Below, one piece after another: positions 1-5,261 of a stretch of DNA of 5,261 nucleotides. A program made the position numbers and the translations under genes. Below the pieces are notes generated by a model. That model had not been told where the DNA came from. It made no database searches and saw only the letters and a list, made by a program, of their open reading frames with translations. Within the stretch, counting starts at the first letter, position 1; every line of letters starts with the position of its first letter. The stretch comes from an uncultured Myxococcales bacterium (GTDB taxonomy: Bacteria; Myxococcota_A; Polyangia; Polyangiales; Polyangiaceae): the NCBI GenBank assembly GCA_937998045.1, contig CALKVG010000716.1, positions 1-5,261 on the forward strand, given 5' to 3'.

Positions 1-1650
1 GCCGGGGAGATCGCCGCCAGCGGCGACCTGATCGCCCTGGCCCGATCCTACATCGCGTCGGCGGGGCCGGGCCGCACCGAGAAGCGGCGCTTGCTCGCGT
101 GGCTCGACGGCACCGAGCTCGCGCACGCGGAGGAGGAGCCCCAGGTGTTCGGCGCGCTGACGGTCCGCTCGGCGAAGCACGCGTTGACCGAGCTCACGCG
201 CCTCATGCGAGTCCTCGACCACCGAGGCACCCTCCTCGTCTTCCGCGACGGCGATACCCTCCTGCACTTGCCTCCCGCGCGGCGCGAGAGCGCGTACACC
301 GTGCTGCGCGAGCTCGTCGACAACGCCGACGGCGGTCGCGGCATGTTCGCGACCCGCGTCGTGCTCCTCGGGTCGACGGCGCTCTTCGAGGGCGCCCGCT
401 CGCTCGCCTCTCTGCGCCCGCTCGCCATGCGCGCCGCCCTCGTGGCGCCGCACTCCCCTCCGCCTCCCCATCGCCCGCTCGTCGACCTGACGATGCCCGA
501 CTCGTTCGACGGCGGGTCCGCGCCCATCGCGGAGGCCACCGACGCTGGAGTGGCGGCGCCCCTGCGCGCGCTCATGCGCGCGAGCCAGGGCCTCCCACCG
601 GTCGAGTCGATCCTGTCGATGACCGTCGGCCAGGAGGCCATCGACACCACGATCGACGACCTCTTCTCGCATGCCTCGATGGACGGCTCGGTCTTCGCGC
701 TCTTGACCGGCGACTACGGCACGGGCAAGACGCACCTGCTCCTGCACCTGGCGGCGCGGGCGCTGGCCGATCGGCGCCCGGTCTTCCGGCTGTCCCTCGA
801 GCGGCTCGACACCGACTTCGGCAATCCCCAGCGGCACCTGCGCCGGATGCTCGAAGGCGCCGTGCTTCCGGGGCGCGCGCGCGCGACGCCCATCGACCGC
901 CTCCTCGCGTGGACGCGATCGCCGGAGGCGCACGGCCGACTCGTACGCGCCCTGGAGCAGATCGCCCAGAGCGGCGACGGCGACGCGCCCCGCGCCGCGG
1001 CCCGTGCGCTGCGGCGGGCCCGGTCTGCGAAGGCTCCCGGCCCGGCGCTCGACGCCTTCCTCGGGGCGGCCGACCTCGCCGAGAAGACCGGCGGTTCGAA
1101 CTATCGGCTCGACGCGTACGGCCGCCTCCTGCTCTGGATCGAGCTGCTCGAGCGGCTCGACCGCTGCGCCGGCCCCGTCCTCGTCATCGACGAGGCGGAG
1201 AACCTCTACAAGATCGGCGTCTCCCGCTCCGAACGCCGCACGGCGCTCCGTACGCTCTCCTTCTACTGCGGCGGGGCGCTCCCGCGCGCGTGCGTCCTGA
1301 TGGCCATCACGCCGGACGTGCTCGACGGCCTGCGCACCGAGTCCGCCGAGCTCCTCGGAGAGCTCTCGGAGCAAGCGACCCTCCTGGCGGCGGAGGACGC
1401 CACGATGCTGCGGCGGCGGCTCCAGCGCATCAAGCCCATCGTCGTGCCCGCGCTCGAGCGCGAGCACCGCGCGACGCTCCTCGGGCGGGTGCGGGCGACC
1501 CACGCGCGCGTTCGCGGGCGGCGACTGGACGCCGCGTGGGCGCGGTTCACCGAAGAGCTGCTCGCGGAGGCGGACCTGTCTCCGCGCGAGCTGGTCCGCC
1601 GGGCCGCGGACTGGCTCGAGGCGCGGTGGTGGGAGCGGGACGTCTCCTGA
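1..1650 (+). CDS. DUF2791 / BrxC-BrxD-family P-loop ATPase, 5'-truncated by the window
   Basis: The frame is open from the first base, so the true start lies upstream; 549 codons are visible. The C-terminal module is an intact P-loop ATPase: Walker A GDYGTGKT at visible codons 237-244 (Lys243), then RLSLERLDTDFGNPQRHL, Walker B VLVIDE at 393-398, and a sensor-like AITPD at 435-439 after FYCGGALP. These match my memory of DUF2791, the family of the BREX proteins BrxC and BrxD. Codons 31-150 resemble the second half of another such module (WLDG, then LLVFRDGD where a Walker B is expected, at 78-85, then YTVLRELVDNADGG). Its acidic catalytic pair is not preserved, so this first module may be a pseudo-ATPase. 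No signal peptide or membrane segment is visible, so a cytoplasmic protein is likely. Family members occur in BREX phage defence and in standalone clusters; which applies here cannot be seen. Family assignment is fairly firm, function is not. The gene ends three bases before a palindromic repeat pair. Confidence 0.82.
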   Translation, partial: AGEIAASGDLIALARSYIASAGPGRTEKRRLLAWLDGTELAHAEEEPQVFGALTVRSAKHALTELTRLMRVLDHRGTLLVFRDGDTLLHLPPARRESAYTVLRELVDNADGGRGMFATRVVLLGSTALFEGARSLASLRPLAMRAALVAPHSPPPPHRPLVDLTMPDSFDGGSAPIAEATDAGVAAPLRALMRASQGLPPVESILSMTVGQEAIDTTIDDLFSHASMDGSVFALLTGDYGTGKTHLLLHLAARALADRRPVFRLSLERLDTDFGNPQRHLRRMLEGAVLPGRARATPIDRLLAWTRSPEAHGRLVRALEQIAQSGDGDAPRAAARALRRARSAKAPGPALDAFLGAADLAEKTGGSNYRLDAYGRLLLWIELLERLDRCAGPVLVIDEAENLYKIGVSRSERRTALRTLSFYCGGALPRACVLMAITPDVLDGLRTESAELLGELSEQATLLAAEDATMLRRRLQRIKPIVVPALEREHRATLLGRVRATHARVRGRRLDAAWARFTEELLAEADLSPRELVRRAADWLEARWWERDVS

Positions 1651-1652
1651 CC

Positions 1653-1682
1653 GACGGCACGTCTCCGGCTCCGCCGGAGCGT
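1653..1682 (+). repeat. Palindromic repeat core, copy 1 (intergenic, first of a pair)
   Basis: A 30-nt core begins GACGGCACGTCTCCGGCT and is identical to copies 2, 3 and 4. CTCCGGC (1663-1669) pairs with GCCGGAG (1673-1679) around loop TCC. The stem can extend outward: CACG (1658-1661) pairs with CGTG (1680-1683), leaving T1662 as a single bulge, for 11 pairs in total. It starts just after the stop codon of the upstream ATPase gene. No T-run follows the hairpin, so it does not look like an intrinsic terminator. Confidence 0.9.
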
Positions 1683-1695
1683 GGGTTGCGCCCTG

Positions 1696-1725
1696 GACGG
1701 CACGTCTCCGGCTCCGCCGGAGCGT
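1696..1725 (+). repeat. Palindromic repeat core, copy 2 (intergenic, second of a pair)
   Basis: The 30-nt core is identical to copy 1, and the start-to-start distance is 43 nt. It is preceded by CCTG, as is copy 4, and followed by CGTCGAGACCTGGAC, which resembles the sequence after copy 4. The hairpin is preserved, with the 7-bp stem plus three outer pairs. The outermost pair of copy 1 is lost because C replaces G after CGT. The downstream GGACAACGGC (1737-1746) looks like the start of a further, decayed unit. Confidence 0.9.
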
Positions 1726-1765
1726 CGTCGAGACCTGGACAACGGCTGCGGCGCGCGGCTTGCGC

Positions 1766-1771
1766 TATGAA
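1766..1771 (+). promoter_or_regulatory. Possible -10 element for a leaderless uup transcript
   Basis: TATGAA matches the TATAAT consensus at four of six positions and ends five bases before the ATG at 1777. A transcript from it would begin at or next to the start codon. This fits the absence of any Shine-Dalgarno-like sequence upstream of that ATG. No acceptable -35 hexamer sits at the normal distance; TGGACA at 1736-1741 is 24 bases away, which is too far. This is a weak call resting on position and the missing ribosome binding site. Confidence 0.22.
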
Positions 1772-1776
1772 GCCGT

Positions 1777-3939
1777 ATGCCCGCGCTCTCGGCCCAGCAC
1801 GTGAGCAAGGCCTTCGGCCCGCAGGTCGTCCTCGACGACGCGACGTTCACGCTGACTCGCGGCGAGAAGGTCGGCCTGATCGGCGCCAACGGCGCGGGGA
1901 AGTCCACGTTCGCGAAGATCCTCGCCGGCGTCGAAACCACCGACGGCGGCGCCGTGAGCGTCCGGCGAGGGCTGACCGTGCGCTACCTCGCGCAGGAGCC
2001 CGACCTCGACCCCGACATGAGCGCCCGCGCCGTCGTGGAGCACGCGCTCACCGCCTGGAAAGCGGCGACCGCGCGGCACGCCGAGGTCACCTCGCGGCTC
2101 GCGTCGGCGGCACCCTCGGAGCAGGACGCCCTCTTGAAGGAGCAGGCGGAGCTCGGCGAAGCGATCGCGCGCCTCGGAGGGTGGGAGCGCGGTCACGAGG
2201 CCCTCGGCTTCCTGCACCAGCTGGGCGTACGCGAGGTCGACCGACCCTGCGGCGCGCGGAGCGGCGGGGAGCGCCGCCGGATCGCGATCGCGCAGCTGTT
2301 GGTCGCCAGCCCGGACGTCGCCATCCTGGACGAGCCGACCAACCACCTCGACGCCGACACCGCCGAGTGGCTCGAGGAGTACCTGGCGCGGGAGTTCCGG
2401 GGCGCTCTCGTCCTGGTCACGCACGACCGGTATTTCCTCGACGGCATCGCGACGCGCATCGTCGAGCTCGAGCGCGGGAGGCTCACCTCCTTCGACGGCG
2501 GGTACGCGGAGTATCTCGAGAAGAAGGCGGAGCTCGTGGCCCACGAGGACCGCGCGGAGCGGAACCGGCAGAACGCGCTGCGCCGCGAGCGCGAGTGGCT
2601 CTCGCGCGGTCCCAAGGCGCGCGGGACGAAGCAGAAGGCGCGTATCGAGCGGGCGCACGCGCTCGACGCGCGCGGCGCGGCGAACGCGGGCAGGCCCGGC
2701 GAGGTCTCGCTCGTCACGGCGGCGGCGCCGCGACAGGGCAAGGCGCTGCTCGAGCTGCGCGGGCTCCGCGTGGCGGCGGCGCCGGGCGCTCGGCCCCTCA
2801 ACGAGTCGTTCGACCTGACGATGACGCCGGGCGAGCGCCTGGGGATCGTCGGCCCGAACGGCGCCGGCAAGACGACGCTGCTGCGCGCCATCCTGAGCGC
2901 CTCCCGGGAGGCGCGAGGACAGTCGGCCCCCGGCTTTCGACCCCGCCCCGACGCAGCCGGAGACGTGCCGTCCGACGGCGCGCCGGCGGTCGTCGCCGGT
3001 TCCGTCGTCCTGGGCAAGAACGTGCGCGTCGCGTACCTCGACCAGGCGCGCGCCGAACTCGACCCCGACAAGTCCATCTTCGACGACGTGCGGGGCGAGC
3101 ACGGGAGCACCGTCGTCGACCTCGGCGTGCGCGGCGCCGAGCCCATGGACCTGCGGTCGTACCTCGAGCTTTTTCTCTTCGATCCGGCCAAGCAACGGCA
3201 GAAGGTCGGATCCCTCTCCGGCGGGGAGCGCGCGCGCGTGGCGCTGGCCAAGACGCTGCGCGAAGGGGCGAACGTCCTCGTCTTCGACGAGCCGACGAAC
3301 GACCTCGATCTCCCGACGCTGGCGAGCCTCGAGGAGCTCCTCCAGAACTACGAGGGCTCCGTCCTCGTCGTGACCCACGACCGCGCGTTCCTCGACCGCG
3401 TCGCGACGGCGATCCTCGCGTTCGAGTGGCCCGACGGCACGTCTCCGGCTCCGCCGGAGCGTGGTCGACACCTGGACGGCACGTCTCCGGCTCCGCCGGA
3501 GCGTGGTCGAGACGTAGACGACGACGGCGCGCACCGGGTCGCGCGCGTCACGCGCTACGCCGGCGGCTACCAGGACTACATCGCGCAGCGGGGCGCGCCC
3601 GCGCGCGCCAAGCCCGCGGCGGCGGCGCCGGCAGCCACGGCTCCCGCCGCGCCCAAGCCCACGGCGACCGCCAAGGCGAAGCGGGGGCTCACGTACGCGG
3701 AGCGCCTCGAGCTCGAAGGAATCGTCGACGCCATCGAGCGGGCCGAGAGCGCGGTCGCCGAGATCGAAGCCCTCCTCGCCGACCCCGCGCTCTACGCCAA
3801 GCGCGGTCAGGAGGTCGCACCGCTTCAGGCCCGCCTCGAAGCGGCGCGCGCCGAAGCGGCGAGGCTCGTCGCGCGCTGGGAGGAGCTCGAGGCGAAGAAG
3901 GACGAAGGAGCAGCCGCGCGCGGGCCTCAGGGAACGTGA
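1777..3939 (+). CDS. uup: ABC-F family ATPase, Uup type, with repeat-derived insertions
   Basis: A 720-residue soluble protein with two ABC domains and no membrane segments. NBD1: Walker A GANGAGKST 36-44, Q-loop near Q73, signature RSGGE 161-165, Walker B VAILDE 181-186, switch His216. An inter-domain arm (about 245-300) carries the Uup-like REWLSRGPKARGTKQKAR, the region that reaches the ribosomal P site in ABC-F proteins. NBD2: Walker A GPNGAGKTT 359-367, YLDQ 420-423, LSGGE 480-484, Walker B VLVFDE 500-505, His534. An Ala/Pro-rich linker (about 606-636) leads to a C-terminal coiled coil (about 638-708), the domain that distinguishes Uup and that binds DNA in E. coli Uup. E. coli uup mutants show raised precise transposon excision, and the protein is linked to ribosome function. 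NBD2 has two apparent extra segments, about 374-405 and 551-588, that contain palindromic repeat copies. All ATPase motifs remain intact, so the protein is probably functional. The ATG at 1777 was chosen because residues 5-35 match the normal NBD1 lead-in. No Shine-Dalgarno is visible. Confidence 0.93.
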   Translation: MPALSAQHVSKAFGPQVVLDDATFTLTRGEKVGLIGANGAGKSTFAKILAGVETTDGGAVSVRRGLTVRYLAQEPDLDPDMSARAVVEHALTAWKAATARHAEVTSRLASAAPSEQDALLKEQAELGEAIARLGGWERGHEALGFLHQLGVREVDRPCGARSGGERRRIAIAQLLVASPDVAILDEPTNHLDADTAEWLEEYLAREFRGALVLVTHDRYFLDGIATRIVELERGRLTSFDGGYAEYLEKKAELVAHEDRAERNRQNALRREREWLSRGPKARGTKQKARIERAHALDARGAANAGRPGEVSLVTAAAPRQGKALLELRGLRVAAAPGARPLNESFDLTMTPGERLGIVGPNGAGKTTLLRAILSASREARGQSAPGFRPRPDAAGDVPSDGAPAVVAGSVVLGKNVRVAYLDQARAELDPDKSIFDDVRGEHGSTVVDLGVRGAEPMDLRSYLELFLFDPAKQRQKVGSLSGGERARVALAKTLREGANVLVFDEPTNDLDLPTLASLEELLQNYEGSVLVVTHDRAFLDRVATAILAFEWPDGTSPAPPERGRHLDGTSPAPPERGRDVDDDGAHRVARVTRYAGGYQDYIAQRGAPARAKPAAAAPAATAPAAPKPTATAKAKRGLTYAERLELEGIVDAIERAESAVAEIEALLADPALYAKRGQEVAPLQARLEAARAEAARLVARWEELEAKKDEGAAARGPQGT
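2897..2914. repeat. Perfect 18-bp palindrome inside uup
   Basis: GCGCCTCCCGGGAGGCGC equals its own reverse complement. It encodes residues 374-379 at the beginning of the apparent NBD2 insertion, right where the sequence after Walker A (KTTLLRAIL) departs from the usual ABC-F pattern. Its centre lies about 48 nt from the centre of the antisense repeat copy at 2930-2972, close to the 42-43 nt spacing of the other pairs. It could be a heavily decayed partner unit; that link is inference. Confidence 0.6.
2930..2972 (-). repeat. Diverged, inverted copy of the palindromic repeat (copy 5) in uup
   Basis: Read on the minus strand from 2972, the first 18 bases (GACGGCACGTCTCCGGCT) are identical to the other cores. 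Over 43 nt including the trailing linker, 36 positions match copy 3. On that strand the inner stem survives with wobble pairs: CTCCGGC faces GTCGGGG, where both changes are transitions giving G-U pairs. In uup it is read in antisense as residues 385-399 (PGFRPRPDAAGDVPS). It lies between Walker A and the Q-loop of NBD2, a stretch normally much shorter. Confidence 0.82.
3433..3462 (+). repeat. Palindromic repeat core, copy 3 (inside uup, first of a pair)
   Basis: Identical over 30 nt to the intergenic copies, and like copy 1 it is preceded by CC rather than CCTG. It begins exactly on a codon boundary and encodes residues 553-562, DGTSPAPPER. The full 11-pair hairpin with one bulged T is preserved. 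It follows the NBD2 strand ending AILAFE, where other ABC-F proteins pass within a few residues to the VTRYAGGYQDY motif, which here starts at residue 591. Confidence 0.92.
3475..3504 (+). repeat. Palindromic repeat core, copy 4 (inside uup, second of a pair)
   Basis: Identical 30-nt core, 42 nt (14 codons) after copy 3, so both are read in the same frame; it encodes residues 567-576, again DGTSPAPPER. It is preceded by CCTG and followed by GGTCGAGAC, matching the flanks of copy 2. An acidic stretch, DVDDDG, follows before the conserved NBD2 sequence resumes. Confidence 0.92.
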
Positions 3940-4358
3940 CCGGCGTCGAGCTCCGCGAGCCGCAGGCCGGCGGCGAGCCTGCGCAGCGCCGTGTCGATCG
4001 ACGCCCGGTCGTCGTCGCTCGCGTGGAGCCCAGCCACCCCCGCTCGACCCGCGAGGTACCGCACGCACGCGAGCTCCGCGCGCGACAGGCTCGCGCGGCG
4101 CTCGACCCGCAGCCCCGGCACCCGGTAGCGAAGCTCGCTCTCCTCGACTCCCTGCGCGATCGCCAGCCCCTCGACGTGACCCTGCGCTCCGGTGAGCTGG
4201 CGGACGATGCCGCGCAGGAGCGCCGACCGCAACCGCGCGCGCCGCACCTCCGGGTCCTCGAACATCGCGTAGAAGCGGTTGCGCGATACCAGCGAGGGGA
4301 CCAGCGTCATCCCCACGACGAGCGAGTCGCGATCGGCCGAAGCGCGCATCCCGGTCAT
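3927..4358 (-). CDS. Unrecognised 143-residue protein, translationally coupled to prfA
   Basis: I do not recognise this family. The product is Arg/Ala/Leu-rich and probably soluble: a short hydrophobic stretch near the N-terminus (SLVVGMTLVPSLV, residues 12-24) is followed by likely helices with many arginines (FEDPEVRRARLRSALLRGIVRQL) and a helix-prone C-terminal half (SRAELACVRYLAGRAG; ASIDTALRRLAAGLRLAEL). It has no catalytic motif, signal peptide or cysteine cluster that I can identify. Its ATG overlaps the prfA stop as ATGA. The only Shine-Dalgarno-like GGAGG sits one base before that ATG but ten bases before a second in-frame ATG (residue 4, at 4349), so initiation could be by reinitiation at 4358 or by Shine-Dalgarno at 4349. 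Its 3' end overlaps the convergent uup gene by 13 bp. Tight coupling and codon bias like its neighbours support a real gene. In many bacteria prmC, the RF1 methyltransferase gene, occupies the slot after prfA; this protein lacks the NPPY motif and is too short to be PrmC. Confidence 0.7.
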   Translation of the reverse strand: MTGMRASADRDSLVVGMTLVPSLVSRNRFYAMFEDPEVRRARLRSALLRGIVRQLTGAQGHVEGLAIAQGVEESELRYRVPGLRVERRASLSRAELACVRYLAGRAGVAGLHASDDDRASIDTALRRLAAGLRLAELDAGHVP

Positions 4359-5261
4359 GCCTCCGCTTCGGAGCCCTCCGGCGCGCCCAGCCGCGCGTCG
4401 CGCACCGTCACGCCCATCTCCTGCAGGCGCTCGGCCTGATAGCTCGTGCGGAGCGCGGTCACCAGCTCCTCGAGGTCTCCCTCGATGATGCGATCGAGCT
4501 TCGACAAGGTCAGGCGGATCCGGTGGTCGGTCACCCGGTTCTGCGGGAAGTTGTACGTGCGGATCTTCTGCGAGCGCTCCCCGGCCATGACCATGCTCTT
4601 GCGCGTCGCGGCCTCCGCCGCCTCCTGCTTCTCGCGCTCGATCTCGAGCAGGCGCGCGCGCAGGACCTTCAGCGCCTTCGCCTTGTTCTTCAGCTGGGAG
4701 CGCTCGTCCTGGCACTTGACGATGATGCCGCTCGGCTTGTGTTGAATCTGCACGGCGGAGTTGGTCGTGTTCACGCCCTGCCCGCCCGGGCCGCCGCTCG
4801 CCGCGATGCTGATCTCGAGGTCCTTCTCGTCGATATGCACGTCGACGTCGTCGGCCTCGGGCAGCACGGCGACCGTGGCCGTCGACGTGTGGATGCGGCC
4901 CTGCTGCTCGGTGACGGGGACGCGCTGCACGCGGTGGACGCCGCCCTCGAAGCGGAGCTGCGAGTAGACGTCCTTGCCGCTCACGAGCGCGATGCACTCC
5001 TTGATGCCTCCCGTCGCGCTCTCGCTCGTGCTGAGGATCTCGACCCTGTAGCCCTTCTTCTCCGCGTAGCGGGAGTACATGCGAAAGAGGTCGCCCGCGA
5101 AGAGCGCGGCCTCCTCGCCCCCCTCCCCGCTTCGAATCTCGAGGATCGTGTTCTTGCGGTCGTTGGGGTCCGGCGGGAGCAGGAGCACCTGGATGGTCGC
5201 CTCGAGCCGCGCCCGCTCCTCCTGCAGTCCCAGGAGCTCCGCCTGCGCGAGCTCGCGCAGG
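4355..5261 (-). CDS. prfA: Peptide chain release factor 1 (RF1), N-terminus outside the window
   Basis: RF1 recognises UAA and UAG in the ribosomal A site and triggers hydrolysis of peptidyl-tRNA. The visible 301 residues start in the N-terminal helical domain (LRELAQAELLGLQEERARL) and continue with LLLPPDPNDRKNTILEIRSGEGGEEAALFAGDLFRMY, cited here by its family signature. The stop-codon recognition tripeptide is PVT (4910-4918, in RVPVTEQQGRIHTS), the PxT form of RF1 rather than the SPF of RF2. The catalytic GGQ is at 4778-4786, in ASGGPGGQGVNTTNSAV. The C-terminal part (KIRTYNFPQNRVTDHRI) is typical. RF1 is usually about 355-360 residues, so about 55 are missing beyond the window edge. A GTG at 5188 is an internal valine codon, not the start. 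The C-terminus (GVTVRDARLGAPEGSEAEA) forms a short acidic tail. The stop overlaps the next gene's ATG, indicating one operon. Confidence 0.97.
   Translation of the reverse strand, partial: LRELAQAELLGLQEERARLEATIQVLLLPPDPNDRKNTILEIRSGEGGEEAALFAGDLFRMYSRYAEKKGYRVEILSTSESATGGIKECIALVSGKDVYSQLRFEGGVHRVQRVPVTEQQGRIHTSTATVAVLPEADDVDVHIDEKDLEISIAASGGPGGQGVNTTNSAVQIQHKPSGIIVKCQDERSQLKNKAKALKVLRARLLEIEREKQEAAEAATRKSMVMAGERSQKIRTYNFPQNRVTDHRIRLTLSKLDRIIEGDLEELVTALRTSYQAERLQEMGVTVRDARLGAPEGSEAEA
4360..4364 (-). promoter_or_regulatory. Shine-Dalgarno-like GGAGG at the prfA / downstream gene junction
   Basis: On the minus strand GGAGG lies within the last codons of prfA (GCG GAG GCA TGA). It is one base from the first ATG (4358) and ten bases from the second in-frame ATG (4349). 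It bears on which start the 143-residue gene uses. The same bases can pair into a small 5-bp hairpin (CTCCG/CGGAG, 4361-4373), which could modulate access; that is inference. Confidence 0.4.

Noticed and set aside
1639..1650. Possible repeat fragment (GACGTCTCC) supplying the stop codon of the ATPase gene
   Set aside because: The match is only nine bases with one mismatch and lies within the expected C-terminus; chance resemblance is likely.
1653..1725. The tandem hairpins after the ATPase gene as an intrinsic terminator
   Set aside because: They lack a downstream T-tract, and identical copies occur inside the uup coding sequence, where termination would destroy the gene product.
1653..1725. 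Repeats as a CRISPR array
   Set aside because: Only two units occur per site, the intervals of 12-13 nt are too short for spacers and resemble one another, and no cas gene is visible.
3961..3983. Hairpin CGCAGGC / GCCTGCG with a 9-nt loop just past the uup stop codon, as a possible terminator
   Set aside because: No T-run follows on either strand, and it lies inside the coding sequence of the opposing gene. Such stems are common at this GC content.
1765..4068. Long minus-strand open frame (767 codons) opposite uup
   Set aside because: It is antisense to a clear ABC-F gene, its translation is low-complexity and arginine-rich, and it has no domain. It only helps show that the repeat is open in antisense frames.
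99..4439. Very long open frame (1446 codons) running across both plus-strand genes and into the opposing genes
   Set aside because: It is an artefact of high GC content: it is Arg/Pro/Ala-rich without recognisable domains, and it overlaps genes with clear motifs in another frame.
3927..4997. Minus-strand frame of 356 codons covering both the unknown gene and part of prfA
   Set aside because: Its first two thirds are an out-of-frame reading of prfA. Only the part from the ATG at 4358 (or 4349) is supported as a gene.

Overview
The window is very GC-rich with strongly GC-biased third codon positions. It carries three conserved housekeeping or accessory gene families and one unrecognised gene, densely packed on both strands. 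Base composition, long alanine/arginine-rich proteins and a standalone BrxC/BrxD-type (DUF2791) ATPase suggest a Myxococcota-like (former deltaproteobacterial) chromosome. That assignment is inference; no rRNA or diagnostic marker is present.

Layout. Positions 1-1650 (+) hold the 3' part of a large P-loop ATPase of the DUF2791/BrxC-BrxD family, with one intact ATPase module and the remains of a second, degenerate module before it. A 126-bp spacer (1651-1776) follows, mostly filled by two tandem copies of a roughly 42-nt palindromic repeat. Positions 1777-3939 (+) hold a complete Uup-type ABC-F ATPase of 720 residues. On the opposite strand, converging on it, are prfA (peptide chain release factor 1; 4355-5261, N-terminus outside the window) and a 143-residue gene of unknown function (3927-4358). 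The latter starts inside the prfA stop codon and ends 13 bp inside the uup 3' end. No gene-free stretch exceeds 126 bp, and I saw no tRNA, rRNA, CRISPR array, transposase or convincing intrinsic terminator.

The most interesting signal is the repeat. Near-identical 30-nt cores occur twice in the intergenic spacer (1653-1682, 1696-1725) and twice inside the uup coding sequence (3433-3462, 3475-3504). A fifth, diverged copy lies in uup in the opposite orientation (2930-2972). The unit folds into a strong hairpin and is free of stop codons in all six frames. Inside uup the copies lie in segments that look like extra loops of the second nucleotide-binding domain, where canonical ABC-F proteins are shorter. 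This looks like a small dispersed palindromic element that can be tolerated as in-frame protein sequence, comparable in principle to the Rickettsia palindromic elements. I do not recognise this particular family.

Functionally, Uup and RF1 both belong to translation/ribosome maintenance, but they are on opposite strands and need not be co-regulated. The ATPase gene may belong to a defence or stress system whose other members would lie upstream of the window.
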